From: Xiphophorus maculatus
Lineage: Eukaryota; Chordata; Actinopteri; Cyprinodontiformes; Poeciliidae
DNA: 64,000 nt
NCBI RefSeq assembly: GCF_002775205.1
Contig: NC_036443.1
Coordinates: 30,968,217 to 31,032,216 of the forward strand
Direction: 5' to 3'
A program made the position numbers and the translations under genes. The notes under the pieces are model-generated. The model ran no database searches. It was not told where the DNA came from and saw nothing but the letters and a program-made list of their open reading frames with translations. This document shows, in pieces, positions 12,270 through 22,420 of this stretch (the stretch's first letter is position 1; the number at the start of each line of letters is the position of its first letter).

Positions 12270-14365
12270 CGTTTCTTTTCTCCTTCCAGCGGTTGGCCCG
12301 TCCAGCTCCACACCAGCAGTATCATCACAGACTTTAAGCTCCATTTCTGCTCATGTTTTCAGTCAGTTTTAAAGTCTCATGTTTTAATAGTTTGTTTTTT
12401 TGGTTTCTTTTTCATTTTATATTTTTTCATCTGTTTCATTGCCGTTGTTTTTGTCTTTACGTTAGTGACCTGCACAGCATTTCTGTCACTGTGTGTGTAG
12501 AAGTTCCTCTATAAATAAAGATTGATTGACTGATATCTGACCTTATTTACTTTTCCACAGCAAACAACCCAACCAGCTCCACAGCAACAACTCAGAGATT
12601 CAACTCCAGTTCAAGAAATTTCACACATGAAGGATCTTTTAAAATCAGTAACGACTCGGCTCAGATTCAGGATAACAAAGAAAAATCTTTCCTCTGTGAG
12701 TCATCTGGAAAAATAATAATGTTTCTGTTTGTATATTCTCCGTGGTTTTGTTCATAACCTGCAGCCAGAACTTAATGTCTATAGAAGAAGATAAACCAGA
12801 ACCAGGTTCTGATGGTTCTGGGTTCTGTTAATGTGCATCCTGTTATTCAGTGAGTATTAGCAGGTCCTGAGCATGCTCAGTGTGACCGGCTTGTTGACCC
12901 TCTGCAGACGTTCCTGTGGTCGTTGGTGTGACTCTGGCTGCCATGGTGGTTCTGATCCCAGCAGTTCTACTGGTTTCCTGCAGGAGAAGATCTCTGAGAG
13001 GTGAGACACCAACAAACACCAGCAGTCAGGAAAGAGACAAAATATTCTGAAAAACTGAAATATTTACCTAAAAACAGAATGTCGTTGATGAAAAAGATGT
13101 TTTGAATCATGAAGCTTAGATATGAAAAGGATGTGGAGGAAGTGGAGAATCTTTCTGTTGGACCAGATTAGCAGTTGGAACCAGATGGTTCTCTGGCTCC
13201 ACCTGGTGGTGAGGTGGAGTCATGAGTTCACTGGAGAACATCTGGACAGGAAGTCTTCAGACTCATCCTGAGCCTCCTCAGTGCCTCGGTGCTGTTTATG
13301 TAGAAGAAACAAGGCAGGTGGTTCATATTCAAATCGAGGCTCACAATAAGTGGTGCTTTAACAACGCCACCAAAAAATAAAGGAACTCCAAATGACGCCA
13401 TGTTTGTTCTTGGTGAAACTGCGGAGCATCAGGTCCATCATTGTTATGCCACCATGGAAATCTAGTTTTGGTTATGAAAAACTATAATTCATTAATTAGA
13501 GCAATTATTGAGAAAACTAGTAATTTAGACCAAAATTTCCAAATCGGGGAACAAGCTGGTTATGAAGACAATAGTCAAATAGTTCAATTTTGATTATTGT
13601 CTGTAGATACCTGTCTGATGAGGCTTTAAAATAACAGATGAAGTGGTGAGTTCTTTAAATGAAAACATGTTACACATGTATGGAATAAATAATATCGATA
13701 GAAATGTTGGGGAACCTGAAGGTCCAAAGTTCCTTCTACATAATTCTGAATAAAACCAGCACCAAGATTTATTTCTTTTGGTCAAATATAACCAAGGCAA
13801 CCTGCTTCCTCCATCACATGGTATCTGATATAACAGGAAAAATGCTGACAACTATAAATGATCACCCAACAACTGAAAATATTAATTTTCCACTCGGTGC
13901 TGTAAGTGATCGGTGTTGGATGTTTAAGAAGACTGATCCGGATGTTTAACTTTATCTGAACCAATCACAGAGCTGCACTGTTTTAAACTAATCAGATTAA
14001 AGTGATTATTGACTTGATGGTTTTATATCATTTCAAAATCACTAAAGACGTTCAGCTTCATAAACAATAACTGTAAATTGTTTAACAGATGCAGAGAACG
14101 AAGGAGGTGCAGCTGGATCAAACGCTGCAGTAAGTTTTTCTGTTTTCCTGTTTGCATCATTTCCTCAGATTCTTCTTTTATTTCAGTGGTTTAACTTTTT
14201 TAATCTCTTTATGAAACTGAGTGTAATAACAGTGAATGTTTCTATGACTCCTTTTAGAAATCCATTTATGAAAACTCCACTTTTGAGAACCCCATCTACC
14301 AGGACCTCAGTTATGTCACCAAAGAAGAGAATCATATCTATTGTACCATAGAAAAAGACAAATAA
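9505..14365 (+). CDS. R3: two-Ig CD300/pIgR-like receptor with extended stalk, type A tail (379 aa)
   Basis: Exons 9505-9544 (signal, same as R2), 10902-11243 (Ig 1), 11345-11668 (Ig 2), 11961-12017 (stalk 1), 12561-12695 (stalk 2), 12908-13000 (transmembrane), 14089-14129 and 14258-14365 (tail). The total is 1140 nt, in frame to TAA. Ig 1 has KFFCRETC and QYRCG; Ig 2 has RLFCRGEC and RYRCK. Stalk residues 236-299 are Ser/Thr/Pro-rich, with AVGPSSSTPTTT then ANNPTSSTATTQ. The tail has SIYENS, PIYQDL and IYCTI, the last two ten residues apart. A third stalk-like exon at 12290 lacks a clear donor. AATAAA is at 14420-14425. Ig 2 is identical by eye to that of R7, 30 kb away. Confidence 0.87.
9660..9850 (-). 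mobile_element. tRNA-derived SINE fragment
   Basis: On the minus strand 9775-9845 reads as a tRNA-like head: an anticodon-arm-like GGCC...GGCC hairpin, then GAGTTCGACTCCC, a good B box. A poly(A/T) run is at 9690-9710. The same GGAGGCC...GTTCGACTCCC pattern recurs at 54430-54540. It is not a functional tRNA: the acceptor stem does not close. Confidence 0.55.
10236..10430. repeat. Compound (CTGT)n(CCGT)n microsatellite
   Basis: A run of CTGT, then CCGT, then CTGT tetramers in R3 intron 1. The open frame across it, with Cys/Val/Ser/Pro repeats, is an artefact. Confidence 0.95.
10600..10700 (+). mobile_element. CR1/L2-type LINE fragment
   Basis: Matches the segment at 14900-14975 coding a decayed HIKTV-x-KSAF-x-HL-like stretch near the end of reverse-transcriptase ORFs. 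Only about 100 nt remain. Confidence 0.55.
11295..11677 (+). repeat. Segment shared with R7 (Ig 2 exon and flanks)
   Basis: About 380 nt here (the end of the intron, all of exon 11345-11668 and the donor) are the same by eye as 40993-41375. Divergence begins a few bases after the donor. This is a recent gene-conversion or duplication tract. Confidence 0.85.
11961..12560 (+). repeat. Tandemly duplicated stalk-exon units with LINE tails (R3)
   Basis: Two adjacent units begin with a stalk-type exon (GPSSSTP coding, at 11961 and 12290). Each continues through T-rich DNA to a LINE-like end, TCTGTCACT...CCTCTATAAATAA-(A/C)GATTGA, at about 12180-12270 and 12478-12537. A third stalk exon follows at 12561. 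The middle exon (12290 to about 12350) has a good acceptor but no in-phase GT donor, so it is probably a dead exon. Unit copying has therefore lengthened the stalk region of R3. Confidence 0.75.
12221..12270. repeat. (ATTG)n microsatellite at LINE tail
   Basis: About 12 ATTG units directly after ATAAATAACG, the usual simple-repeat tail of fish CR1/L2-type LINEs. Confidence 0.9.
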
Positions 14366-14559
14366 GATCCTGGAATCCGGTTCTGATCCAAGGAATAATG
14401 TTTGTTTTGCTTAAATCAGAATAAAACCGAATTAGGAAAATGTATTCTTGCATCATAGATAAAGAGTTTGACATGTAGCTTCATGTTATTGAATAGTTGT
14501 TGATAAAGCTGTGGACCAGGTCTCTGAACTGAGGATCCAAGTCTCATAAAATGGACACA

Positions 14560-15000
14560 GACTTGGTCTAGTCAGTTACAATCAAACTCCAAACCTGTTT
14601 GGTACCACAAGGCTCGATTCTGGGCCCCCTCTTAACTCAGGTTCTAATAAAAATAAGACCATAACTATGCAGATGGTACAGGGCTCTACATTATGATGTC
14701 ACCAGGTGACTCCGAGCCATCCAATCACTGAACAGATTTTTAGAACAGATAAATGTTTGGATGTGCCAAAACCTTCTGAACAAAAACAAAACTGAAGTTA
14801 TTATCTGTGGACCTAAAGAGGAACAATCTAGAGTTATAGATCTAGAGTCCACACAGCTTCAGTTATTACAGCTGGAAACTAGAGGTCATGCTGACCTCTG
14901 ACCTCTGCCCTGAACATTCAGAGCCACATAAAGACAGTTACAAAGTCGGCCTTCTGTCACCTGAAGGACGTTTCCAGAGGAGTAATGTTGTAAAATTCAG
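14560..15000 (+). mobile_element. CR1/L2-clade LINE fragment (reverse transcriptase end)
   Basis: A decayed reading frame still shows VPQGSILGPLL, then YADGTGLYI (from YADDT), then a W-M[16 protein letters not shown] stretch and an HIKTVTKSAFCHL-like end. That order is the palm/thumb region of L2-like reverse transcriptases. It is a truncated, inactive LINE downstream of R3. Confidence 0.75.
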
Positions 15001-16834
15001 TTTGATTTAAAGCAGAACTCACAAAATACTCAAAGAGGATCCGTCACAGGAATCAGGTAAAATATCCATACACCATTTAATTTGATAAAAAATAAATAAA
15101 TATCCAACTACTCAATATGAAATTAGTTGATTTTTAGCAACAATAATTTATTCAAAAAACCACAATACTAAGAAATAATAATAATTCTTCTGATAAATAG
15201 ATCAGTAACCAAAAATAATGATAAGTTAAATTTAAATCACTCAGTTTATGTCAGCCAAAAAATCTAAATAATTAAATGTCCAAAAATTCTTGGTCTTTTT
15301 GAATGAGAGGAAAAGTCCCACATCCTCACAAAACAAAACAAAGTCCTGGAAGCATTTCCCCGTTTTACTCCAAAGTCCCAATCCAAAATGAAAAGTCCAA
15401 AAAGATGAGAAAAAGAGTGGTACCACCAAAAATCCCCAAAAAGAAAAATAAAGTCCAGAGCGTCTTTCTTCCCCCTGGGTGCCGTCCTCTCGCACCGGGC
15501 GGCGTTTCCTGGGTCCAAGCTCCGATCCGGTTTCTAAACGAACGATCTGCGGCGCTGGGCGAACGTTGGTCGCTGTTTTACGTCTTTTCTTTGGTTTTTT
15601 ACTTGTTTTAAACATTTGATCAAGTCAAATCTCCTGCTGCACAGATCTGCCGACAAACACGGAACTTTTGATTCATTCATTTCATCCACAGTTAAAACCA
15701 GCTTGATGCCCAACATCAGTTTTAAACAGTGGAATAATTTAAACAATGGAATAACAGCAACTTTCTACTAAACAGTTTGATACATTTTCTCTGTAATGAA
15801 TTTATTCAGAAAAAACAAACATGGTGGCTCTGTTACAGCGTCATCCATGTGTTTATCACTGAGCTCCTTTAAATCAGTTATTAATCCCACCTGCTTACAG
15901 ATGAATTTATTAGTAATAAATGGAACATTGATCAATATATTAGTTTGATGATGATATTTGTATTTTTTCTTGTTTGTTTCATAGTTAGTTACTGTATTAT
16001 GTTTTATGAGGTAAAGCATTTTGAACTTCCTGTTTTATACAAATAAACTTGACTTTCCTGGCTTCAGCTGCCTCTGTCTGACCTTTGACCCTGCTCCCTG
16101 CAGAGCAGCAGTTAAGCTAACAGTTCTGTTAGGTTGATCTGTCTTTACAAACTGTCCTCAGGTGTGAGTGTGAGCAGTTCAGCCTCCCCACATCCTTCAT
16201 TCAGACAGCATGCAATGACTTTTCATACCCAGCAGATGTCGCTAACGTGACTCATATGAGCTCATAGTGAACATGTTTAGGTGAAGAAGACATTAATCCT
16301 CCTTGATGCTTCACCTCCCACCAGAAGCAGAAACTCTCGGTGATGTTTGGTGAAATGTTCAGCAGAAAGATTCTGATTTACTCAGTCAGGTGACAAACAA
16401 CATGCAGCTTTAAGACACATTTAACAGTTTTTACTTGTTGAAATAAATAACATTTAGCTGATCTCATAAGTAAACAGGAGATACCGTTATAACTTTTATT
16501 GGCAAATTGAATATATTACAGTAGATGGATTTGACTTTGGGTTCATCAGAATCATCGTACAGAAAAACAACGAATTTGTTCCAAAGAAAAAGACAAACAA
16601 CAAAATTCACATAACTCCTGGCTAGACAGGCGCATAACCACATGTAGGGTAAATAAATCCAGATTTCCTTCAAGGAATGACTGAAAACTGATACTTTGGA
16701 CTTTTAAATGGACATTTTCTACAGTTGAAATTGATCCAGAACTTCAGCTTCTGTTGGTGTGAAACCAGACTGTCCTGCAGATGAGCCTCAGTTTGTTAGC
16801 ATAAAGAAAAATCATCAGAATAAACGGGAGCAGA
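15001..16834. other. R3-R4 convergent intergenic DNA
   Basis: No gene is supported. At 15241-15640 there is a locally GC-richer island with a 124-codon minus-strand frame; its composition is Lys/Arg-rich then Phe-rich, with no family I recognise. A LINE-like AAATAAACTTGACTTT tail lies at about 16036-16056. Possible R4 poly(A) signal (minus): TTTATT at 16495-16500. Confidence 0.4.
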
Positions 16835-19800
16835 TTAAAAAATGTTTGAGTAGAGCAGCTCGTCGTGGCAGATGTCAGAGTAGAGGACGTCACTGATGCT
16901 GCCTCTACCGGCTCTGAGAGCTGAGTCCAAGAGTCTGCTGGAGAAATTCACCTCAGCTTCATCAGCATCATCGTCTTCATCATCTGGAGCCTGAAAGAGG
17001 CAGAAACAGCTTCAGTACAAACCAGCAGCTGTTGGGTATTCATCAGCAACTGGCTAACAAACTAAATCACCATGGTAACCAATTTATTAAAACGGTATTT
17101 TAAACCTCAGAACCTCACAGAGTAAATATAATGTTTAGTCGTCGTTTTGAGTCATTAATTGGTGTAAAAACTTTCAGGTTCTGCTGTTTATTATAATTAT
17201 GATGATGAGAATAAAAAGATGAAGGTTTTTCTGACTTGGCGCCGATCAGCGGCTGCAGCCACAGAGCTGCTGATGGCGTCGATGTACGCCAGGTAGATTT
17301 CCACGTCAGCAGATCTCCACCGCCCGTCTTCCTCTCTGACACCATCATCATCATCATCATCATCGATTCTGGTCGTCTTCAGGAGAAAAACATGAATTAT
17401 TGGGAATTATTATTTGCTCCATAAACATAATAACGTCTAACATTTGTTATATTTTAGGGTTTGTGGAAATGCTGAATGTGAATCACAGACCTGATCCCGT
17501 CTGGAAACTTATAACTTAGACTGATTTCATTTATTATTTGAATTTATTAAGATTTCTAAATGCCATGTTATGCTGAATAAAGCCTGTTTTTCTAATTTGA
17601 TCTCTATATGAACCAGCACTAATATATTTAATATTTTCTCACCTCACAGGCAGCAGGACTTTGATCCGTTTCCACAGGAGAATCTGGAGAACATTTCAGA
17701 ACAATCCGATGGTGAAACTCAAACTAAAAAAACAGATAAAAATGAATCTAATCCAGAAACATTTCATAGTTTTGTTATCTTAGAGACCAAGGAGGGATGA
17801 AAGTCATGCATGAGGAAACACACTGACTCCACTCAGAAGAACCACAGGACTGTTTCTGTTCTCTCGCCTGTTTGAGGTTTCTTTGATCTTCTTCTGCAGA
17901 AAACCATCATCATCATCGCAGACAGCAGGGCGGCGATGAAGGCCAGGGCTGGAAGCACAAACAGCCGAACATCTGCAGCGGTTTGTGAAGGAGAACCTGC
18001 TGGTTTCACACAACAATCTGAGGTGAGCAACAGAACAACAGCTTCATGATGAGGGACGAACCACTAAAGGAATATTTCAACATTATAAATATAACTTACA
18101 GTCAGATGTTGTCGACTGATTGGTGGTTTCAGAGGAAACTGAAGGTGTGAAACTTTCTGAACTGAAGCTGAGACTCCGTAAATCTGTTGGTGTCGAGGTT
18201 AAAGGAGTTGAAACTGAAACGGAGGATGTTGACATCTTATCTACTGATAGATGACAGAGACATATGGAAGATTTAGAGGATTTAGATTAGATTAGATTTA
18301 GACGCTGATGAGAGCTGAAGGAAATGGAGCTGAATTAATCAGACTTGTTAATCAGAAACTCACCTCCTGAAACAGTGAGAGTGAAATCCTGGTAGGACTC
18401 TGAGGATTGGCCCAAACCACATCTGTACCGACCCGAGTCAGACTCAGTCAGGGCTGAGATCTTCACAGAGAAGCTGTAAATGTTTGGTCCGTGAACTTTG
18501 ACATATTCAATGCTGTATCGTCCGTTTTCAGCTGAGTTCTCTGTGGTTTCTATCAGAACGTTTCCGTTCCCACAGTTTTCCCTGCAGAAGATCTTCCTGG
18601 TTCCAGAGAAAGAAGAGCCACAATGTCCTGAGAAATCTTCTCCTGCTGATCTAGTGAACTGATTCACTGCAGCAGGAATGCTGGAGATCTGCAGAGCTGC
18701 AGAGAAACGAGATCAGTGTCTGCTGAGAGAAACCACAAGATCTGCTCCACATTCATCAACTCTGACCAGCTCAGAGTTTCCATCACTTTTAGAAACAAAC
18801 TGCACATTAAATCTGTAGTTTTCAAGTACAGGGAATCCTACAATTATTCATACTGCAACCATCAGATTTAAACATTTCTTTCATAGTGAAAATATTCTTT
18901 CTACATTTTGATAAAAAACTTGTCAAAAATCAAAGGTAAATATTTGACATTACAGCAAATCAAACCTTTTTTATTACAGCTGTGCAGCTTTTTCATGTTT
19001 CCTCTGATGTACCTGACTCTTTGAAAAATGATGTTAGAATTTTTTGATAACTATTTATTGTTAATATATATTTTTTTAGACGTAGCGAAGGCCCAAGTGA
19101 ATAAACTTACTGAATAATAACTTTCAAAACGAGCATTGATACATTTTCTTCTGTTTGTGGAAAAGGATTTAAAATACAAGCTGACAGTTTAAAACTTTTA
19201 TTTTCATTCAGCTGAAGAATTTCAATGCAATTATTCTTTTTTTTAGCTGCGGTTAGAAATGAGACATTGTAGAAAATCCAAAGAGCCACTTGCAGCTCCG
19301 GAGCCGCAGGTTGAAGACCCCGGTCCTAATCTCAGATTCTCCACCAGGTTCTGGTACTGAGTCGCTCCAAAACATAAATATCACCTCCAGGCAGAACAAA
19401 GACGGCGGTCAAATAAAAAATTTAAATCTGAATCTGCGGGGTGGTTAAGAGTTTAACTCTAAATGTCTTGATAAAACTTTTGTTCTTCGTCTGCAGAAAA
19501 CCAGCAACCTGTTGGTGTCAGTGTGAGAAACCAGTGAGACCAGTTTCCTCTTTCCATCACCAGAGCTCAGTCATTAGCTGGAGACATTCTGCAGAGGAAC
19601 AAAACTTTCCATCCCCAACGGCAACAACATGAGAACAAAAGAAAACATGGCTCAGATTTATTGATTTAGAGTCAATAAAACTTAAAATCACTAAAATCAT
19701 AACATTTATATTACAGTTTGCCCTTCTATTTATGACAAACTGGGACATTTTATTTGATATAACAATAATTCAACAGATCTAAAATTGAATGCAGAGTTAT

Positions 19801-20285
19801 TGTACGGGGTGTTGAACCCGGGACCCTCTGAACTGGGTTTGGACCAAAATACAGTCGGGATCTTCATCAGGTTGTTACATGACTCTTAACAAGAAGCTTT
19901 ACAGTCCGGAGACGACGGCTCGAAGAAAAAGATAAGGAGGAAGAGAAGATGTTCACATTTTCTTCTACTGGGACAAAAATAAGTGAGAGGGACATCAGAG
20001 TCCAGAGGGACATCAGAGTCCAGAGGGACATCAGAGTCCAGAGGGACATCAGAGTCCAGAGGGACATCAGAAAATTCAGTTTCAGTTGGAGAACTTCAGA
20101 GCTCTCCTTCAGAGTAGAGAAATATACAAAGTAAAAAATACTTCTTTTTATTAACATTTTTAAAAAGCATTAAATATGTATAGTTATGCATTAAAGCAAC
20201 CCTAAAGTTGATGTTTGTTAAAGTGAGATGAAGAAAAGTAAAAGTACTCACACAGGAAGAAGCAGAGCAAAGTGTCGCTGGTCAT
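16835..20285 (-). CDS. R4: single-Ig CD300-like receptor with two ITIMs (type B, about 307 aa)
   Basis: Minus-strand exons: 20285-20252 (signal), 18696-18364 (Ig, residues 12-122), 18213-18100 (stalk), 17972-17868 (transmembrane; acceptor 18017 also fits), 17683-17643, 17376-17236 and 16990-16835 (tail, stop TAA). The total is 924 nt, in frame. Ig: KIFCRENC...RYRCGLG. Membrane: LFVLPALAFIAALLS then CRRRSKK. The tail has seven Asp in a row coded by a (GAT) microsatellite, then DVEIYLAY, another acidic run, and VLYSDI and LLYSNI, both perfect S/I/V/L-x-Y-x-x-I/V/L ITIMs. An inhibitory role through SH2 phosphatases is the family expectation. The donor after the membrane exon is GC (17867-17866). 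The ectodomain is nearly identical to that of R5. Confidence 0.88.
17342..17364 (-). repeat. Coding (ATC/GAT)7 microsatellite in R4 tail
   Basis: Seven ATC units read as seven Asp codons in the R4 cytoplasmic exon. Length change would alter the acidic run without shifting the frame. Confidence 0.85.
18301..18747 (-). repeat. Segment shared with R5 (Ig exon and flanks)
   Basis: About 445 nt match 25399-25845 with only a few differences. One coding change is visible (RYSIEY versus QYSIEY in R5). A second shared block covers the stalk exons (about 18104-18290 and 24791-24975). Between the two blocks R5 carries an insertion of about 420 nt. Confidence 0.88.
18748..20251. other. R4 intron 1
   Basis: About 1.5 kb without coding signal. 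At 19060-19320 it holds an old repeat ending in GAGCCGCAGGTTGAAGACCCC, a motif common at the edge of fish DNA-transposon copies. It also contains an 18-bp minisatellite. Confidence 0.45.
19986..20070. repeat. 18-bp minisatellite (GAGGGACATCAGAGTCCA)
   Basis: Nearly five tandem copies in R4 intron 1. Open frames across it (RVQRDI / MSLWTL repeats) are artefacts. Confidence 0.92.
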
Positions 20286-20363
20286 ACTGAAGCTGTGATG
20301 GTTTCCTGCTACCCTCATCAGATAAAGCAGCAGTTCCTCCCCCAGACCGTCTGAGAGCTTCAC

Positions 20364-20371
20364 ACTTCCTC
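20364..20371 (-). promoter_or_regulatory. PU.1/ETS-like site upstream of R4
   Basis: The minus strand reads AGAGGAAGTG, the classic PU.1 core context, 79 nt before the R4 ATG. GAGGAAGT also lies shortly before the ATGs of R6 and R9. Binding is inferred from the motif only. Confidence 0.4.
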
Positions 20372-20529
20372 TCCTCCATCCCTCCAGTCTGCAGACTCCT
20401 TCACCGCTTCAACCTGCAGCCCGTCACAGCTCTGAACCTGCCTCTGCTGCAGCACGGGGGTTTCAGCAGCAGGAACTAAAATAACTGCTGGTTCCTTTCA
20501 CAGGCGTCATTCTGTAGAAAATACGTCTA

Positions 20530-20622
20530 AAGAGGCAGGTGTGGCTCAGTGGGTTGAGAGTTAGATTCCCCTCACCACACGTAGAAGCGACCTTGGTCAA
20601 AACACTGACCATTTCTCACCTA

Positions 20623-20625
<3 letters not shown>
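20530..20625 (+). mobile_element. tRNA-derived SINE fragment
   Basis: GGTGTGGCTCAGTGGGTTGAG is an A-box-like head, followed by CGACCTTGGTCAAAACACTGACC, a body typical of fish tRNA SINEs. The copy is degenerate and ends in a (TG)n run. Confidence 0.45.
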
Positions 20626-20687
<62 letters not shown>

Positions 20688-20696
20688 GTGTGTGTG
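20626..20696. repeat. (TG)n microsatellite
   Basis: About 35 TG units with one CG interruption. Confidence 0.97.
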
Positions 20697-20699
20697 ACT

Positions 20700-22420
20700 C
20701 AGAATGTAAACATGATTCAAGAGGTCACTTTGACTAGAACAACTGATATAGTGTATAAGTACAAGGGAAGAAGGAGGAAAAAAATCTTATAGTACAACAT
20801 TGTTTTACTAATAAATGATTTTTTAAATGTATCAATGACATGGAAACTGCTCTGACATTAGAAGCACTTTAGAAAATGTGTTTCCTGATCAGAGGTTTGA
20901 ACTTGTTCTGAAGACAGAAGACATTCCAGAGTAACCAGGAAAAAATACTTTAATTTAACCAAAACGTATCGTCCACTGGACGAGCCCCCACTTTTCCCTC
21001 TCACCATTTTCTCAATGCAAACCACTTATTTGCAAGGAAATACAAAATTAAAAAATGTCCCCCATAACTCCATATGTTACAGCTTTGTAATAAATACATA
21101 TTGCCATGCATATTTTGTAATTTTAGTTTTTTGTGGAAGAGATAAAATACTGTTACTCTGTTAAAACAATAGATACAGTTAAAAGCCAAAATGCGTAAGT
21201 ATTAAAATGTTATTTGTAAAAATAGCTAAAACTAAATTGATATAAGTTTATTTTGAAATCCTAGCTTTTAGCTAGCCTTTATTTAGCCCTTAGCTAGCTA
21301 AAAGCCATTTTAGCTAGCTAAAATGGCTCATTGTTGATACGCACATCCTGTGTTTCTGTCGTAATTTCTGCCAGGAACTTGTACTTTGCACATAATGAAA
21401 GAAATAAAACATTAGTGTGTTAGTGATGTTCTAAACATCTCTGTTAGAAGCCGTGCAGGAGTTTTTTAATCATTGTTCTAGCTAAAATCCAACTTTTAGC
21501 GAGCCTTTATTGAGCCCTTAGCTAGCTAAAAGCCTTTTTAGGTAAGTAACACTTAGCTACTTATTACATATGAAATACTGCATATGGTGTTTGTTCATTA
21601 CACAGAAGAAGAAGAAACCTTCCTGTTGGATGCTAATGGAAGCTCAACGTGTCTCGTCTCCTTCACAGCGTCACATTGAGAAAACTAAACTACCACATCA
21701 CCCTCCGCCCATCGGTTGCCAGGTAACGCATCTCTACCAGTTTCTTTGACATAGTAGTAATAAAAGGTTTATTTAACACAGATACTCCAATTCTTGTATT
21801 TTCTGTGCTTTATTGTTTAAACAATAAACATGTGTCCTCTGATATGTTGTGTATCTTCACATAATCTATAAATAATCATGGTGGCCCACCAGGGCCATTT
21901 TCTGTGAGAAAAAGGAAAAACAAGGAAAAGAAGGAACAAAAAGGAAAAATATTAAACAGAAAATAATGAAAAAGAAGATAAAGGGAAAAATAAGAAATCA
22001 CAAACAGAAAGTCGGCCATCTTAAACGTTAATATGTCTTTTATGATGATCATGTAATCTCCCACTGCGTGACGTCTCCACATGTTCCTTTGACCTCTTGA
22101 AGCTGTTCTGCTGTGTCGGTCAGGACTCGTCAGTAGCTGCTCAGGACCAAAAACCGCAAGACGACTGATAGAAAACAAGACGTTCAACAAACAGCAAATA
22201 GAAATAGTCCCAATGAAGCAGCAGCAACAGTGATGGAAGCAATTCCCCCAAATCCTTCCAGAGCCAAATCCTCCCTCTCACTGACTCTCCGTGTTCGTTC
22301 CTTCACTTTCCTCTGCCGGTAGTTTGACACATTTCCAGGTTTTATTGGGTTGCAGCTTCAGAGCGTGAAGCAGAATCTGGGTTTAAATCCGGGTCTCATC
22401 TCATCTCCTCAGTCTCACAT
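20700..22420. other. R4-R5 intergenic DNA
   Basis: No gene is supported. At about 21250-21320 and 21478-21545 there is a duplicated, partly self-complementary block (TTAGC(T/G)AGCCTTTAT..AGCCCTTAGCTAGCTAAAAGCC). The 104-codon minus-strand frame at 21876-22190 is Phe/Leu-rich, low in complexity and not convincing. Confidence 0.4.

Noticed and set aside
12290-12350. Middle stalk exon of R3 as a used exon
   Set aside because: Good acceptor, but no GT donor in the right phase before a stop; the model without it is fully in frame.
21876-22190. 104-codon minus-strand frame rich in Phe/Leu
   Set aside because: Purine-rich low-complexity DNA on the other strand explains it.
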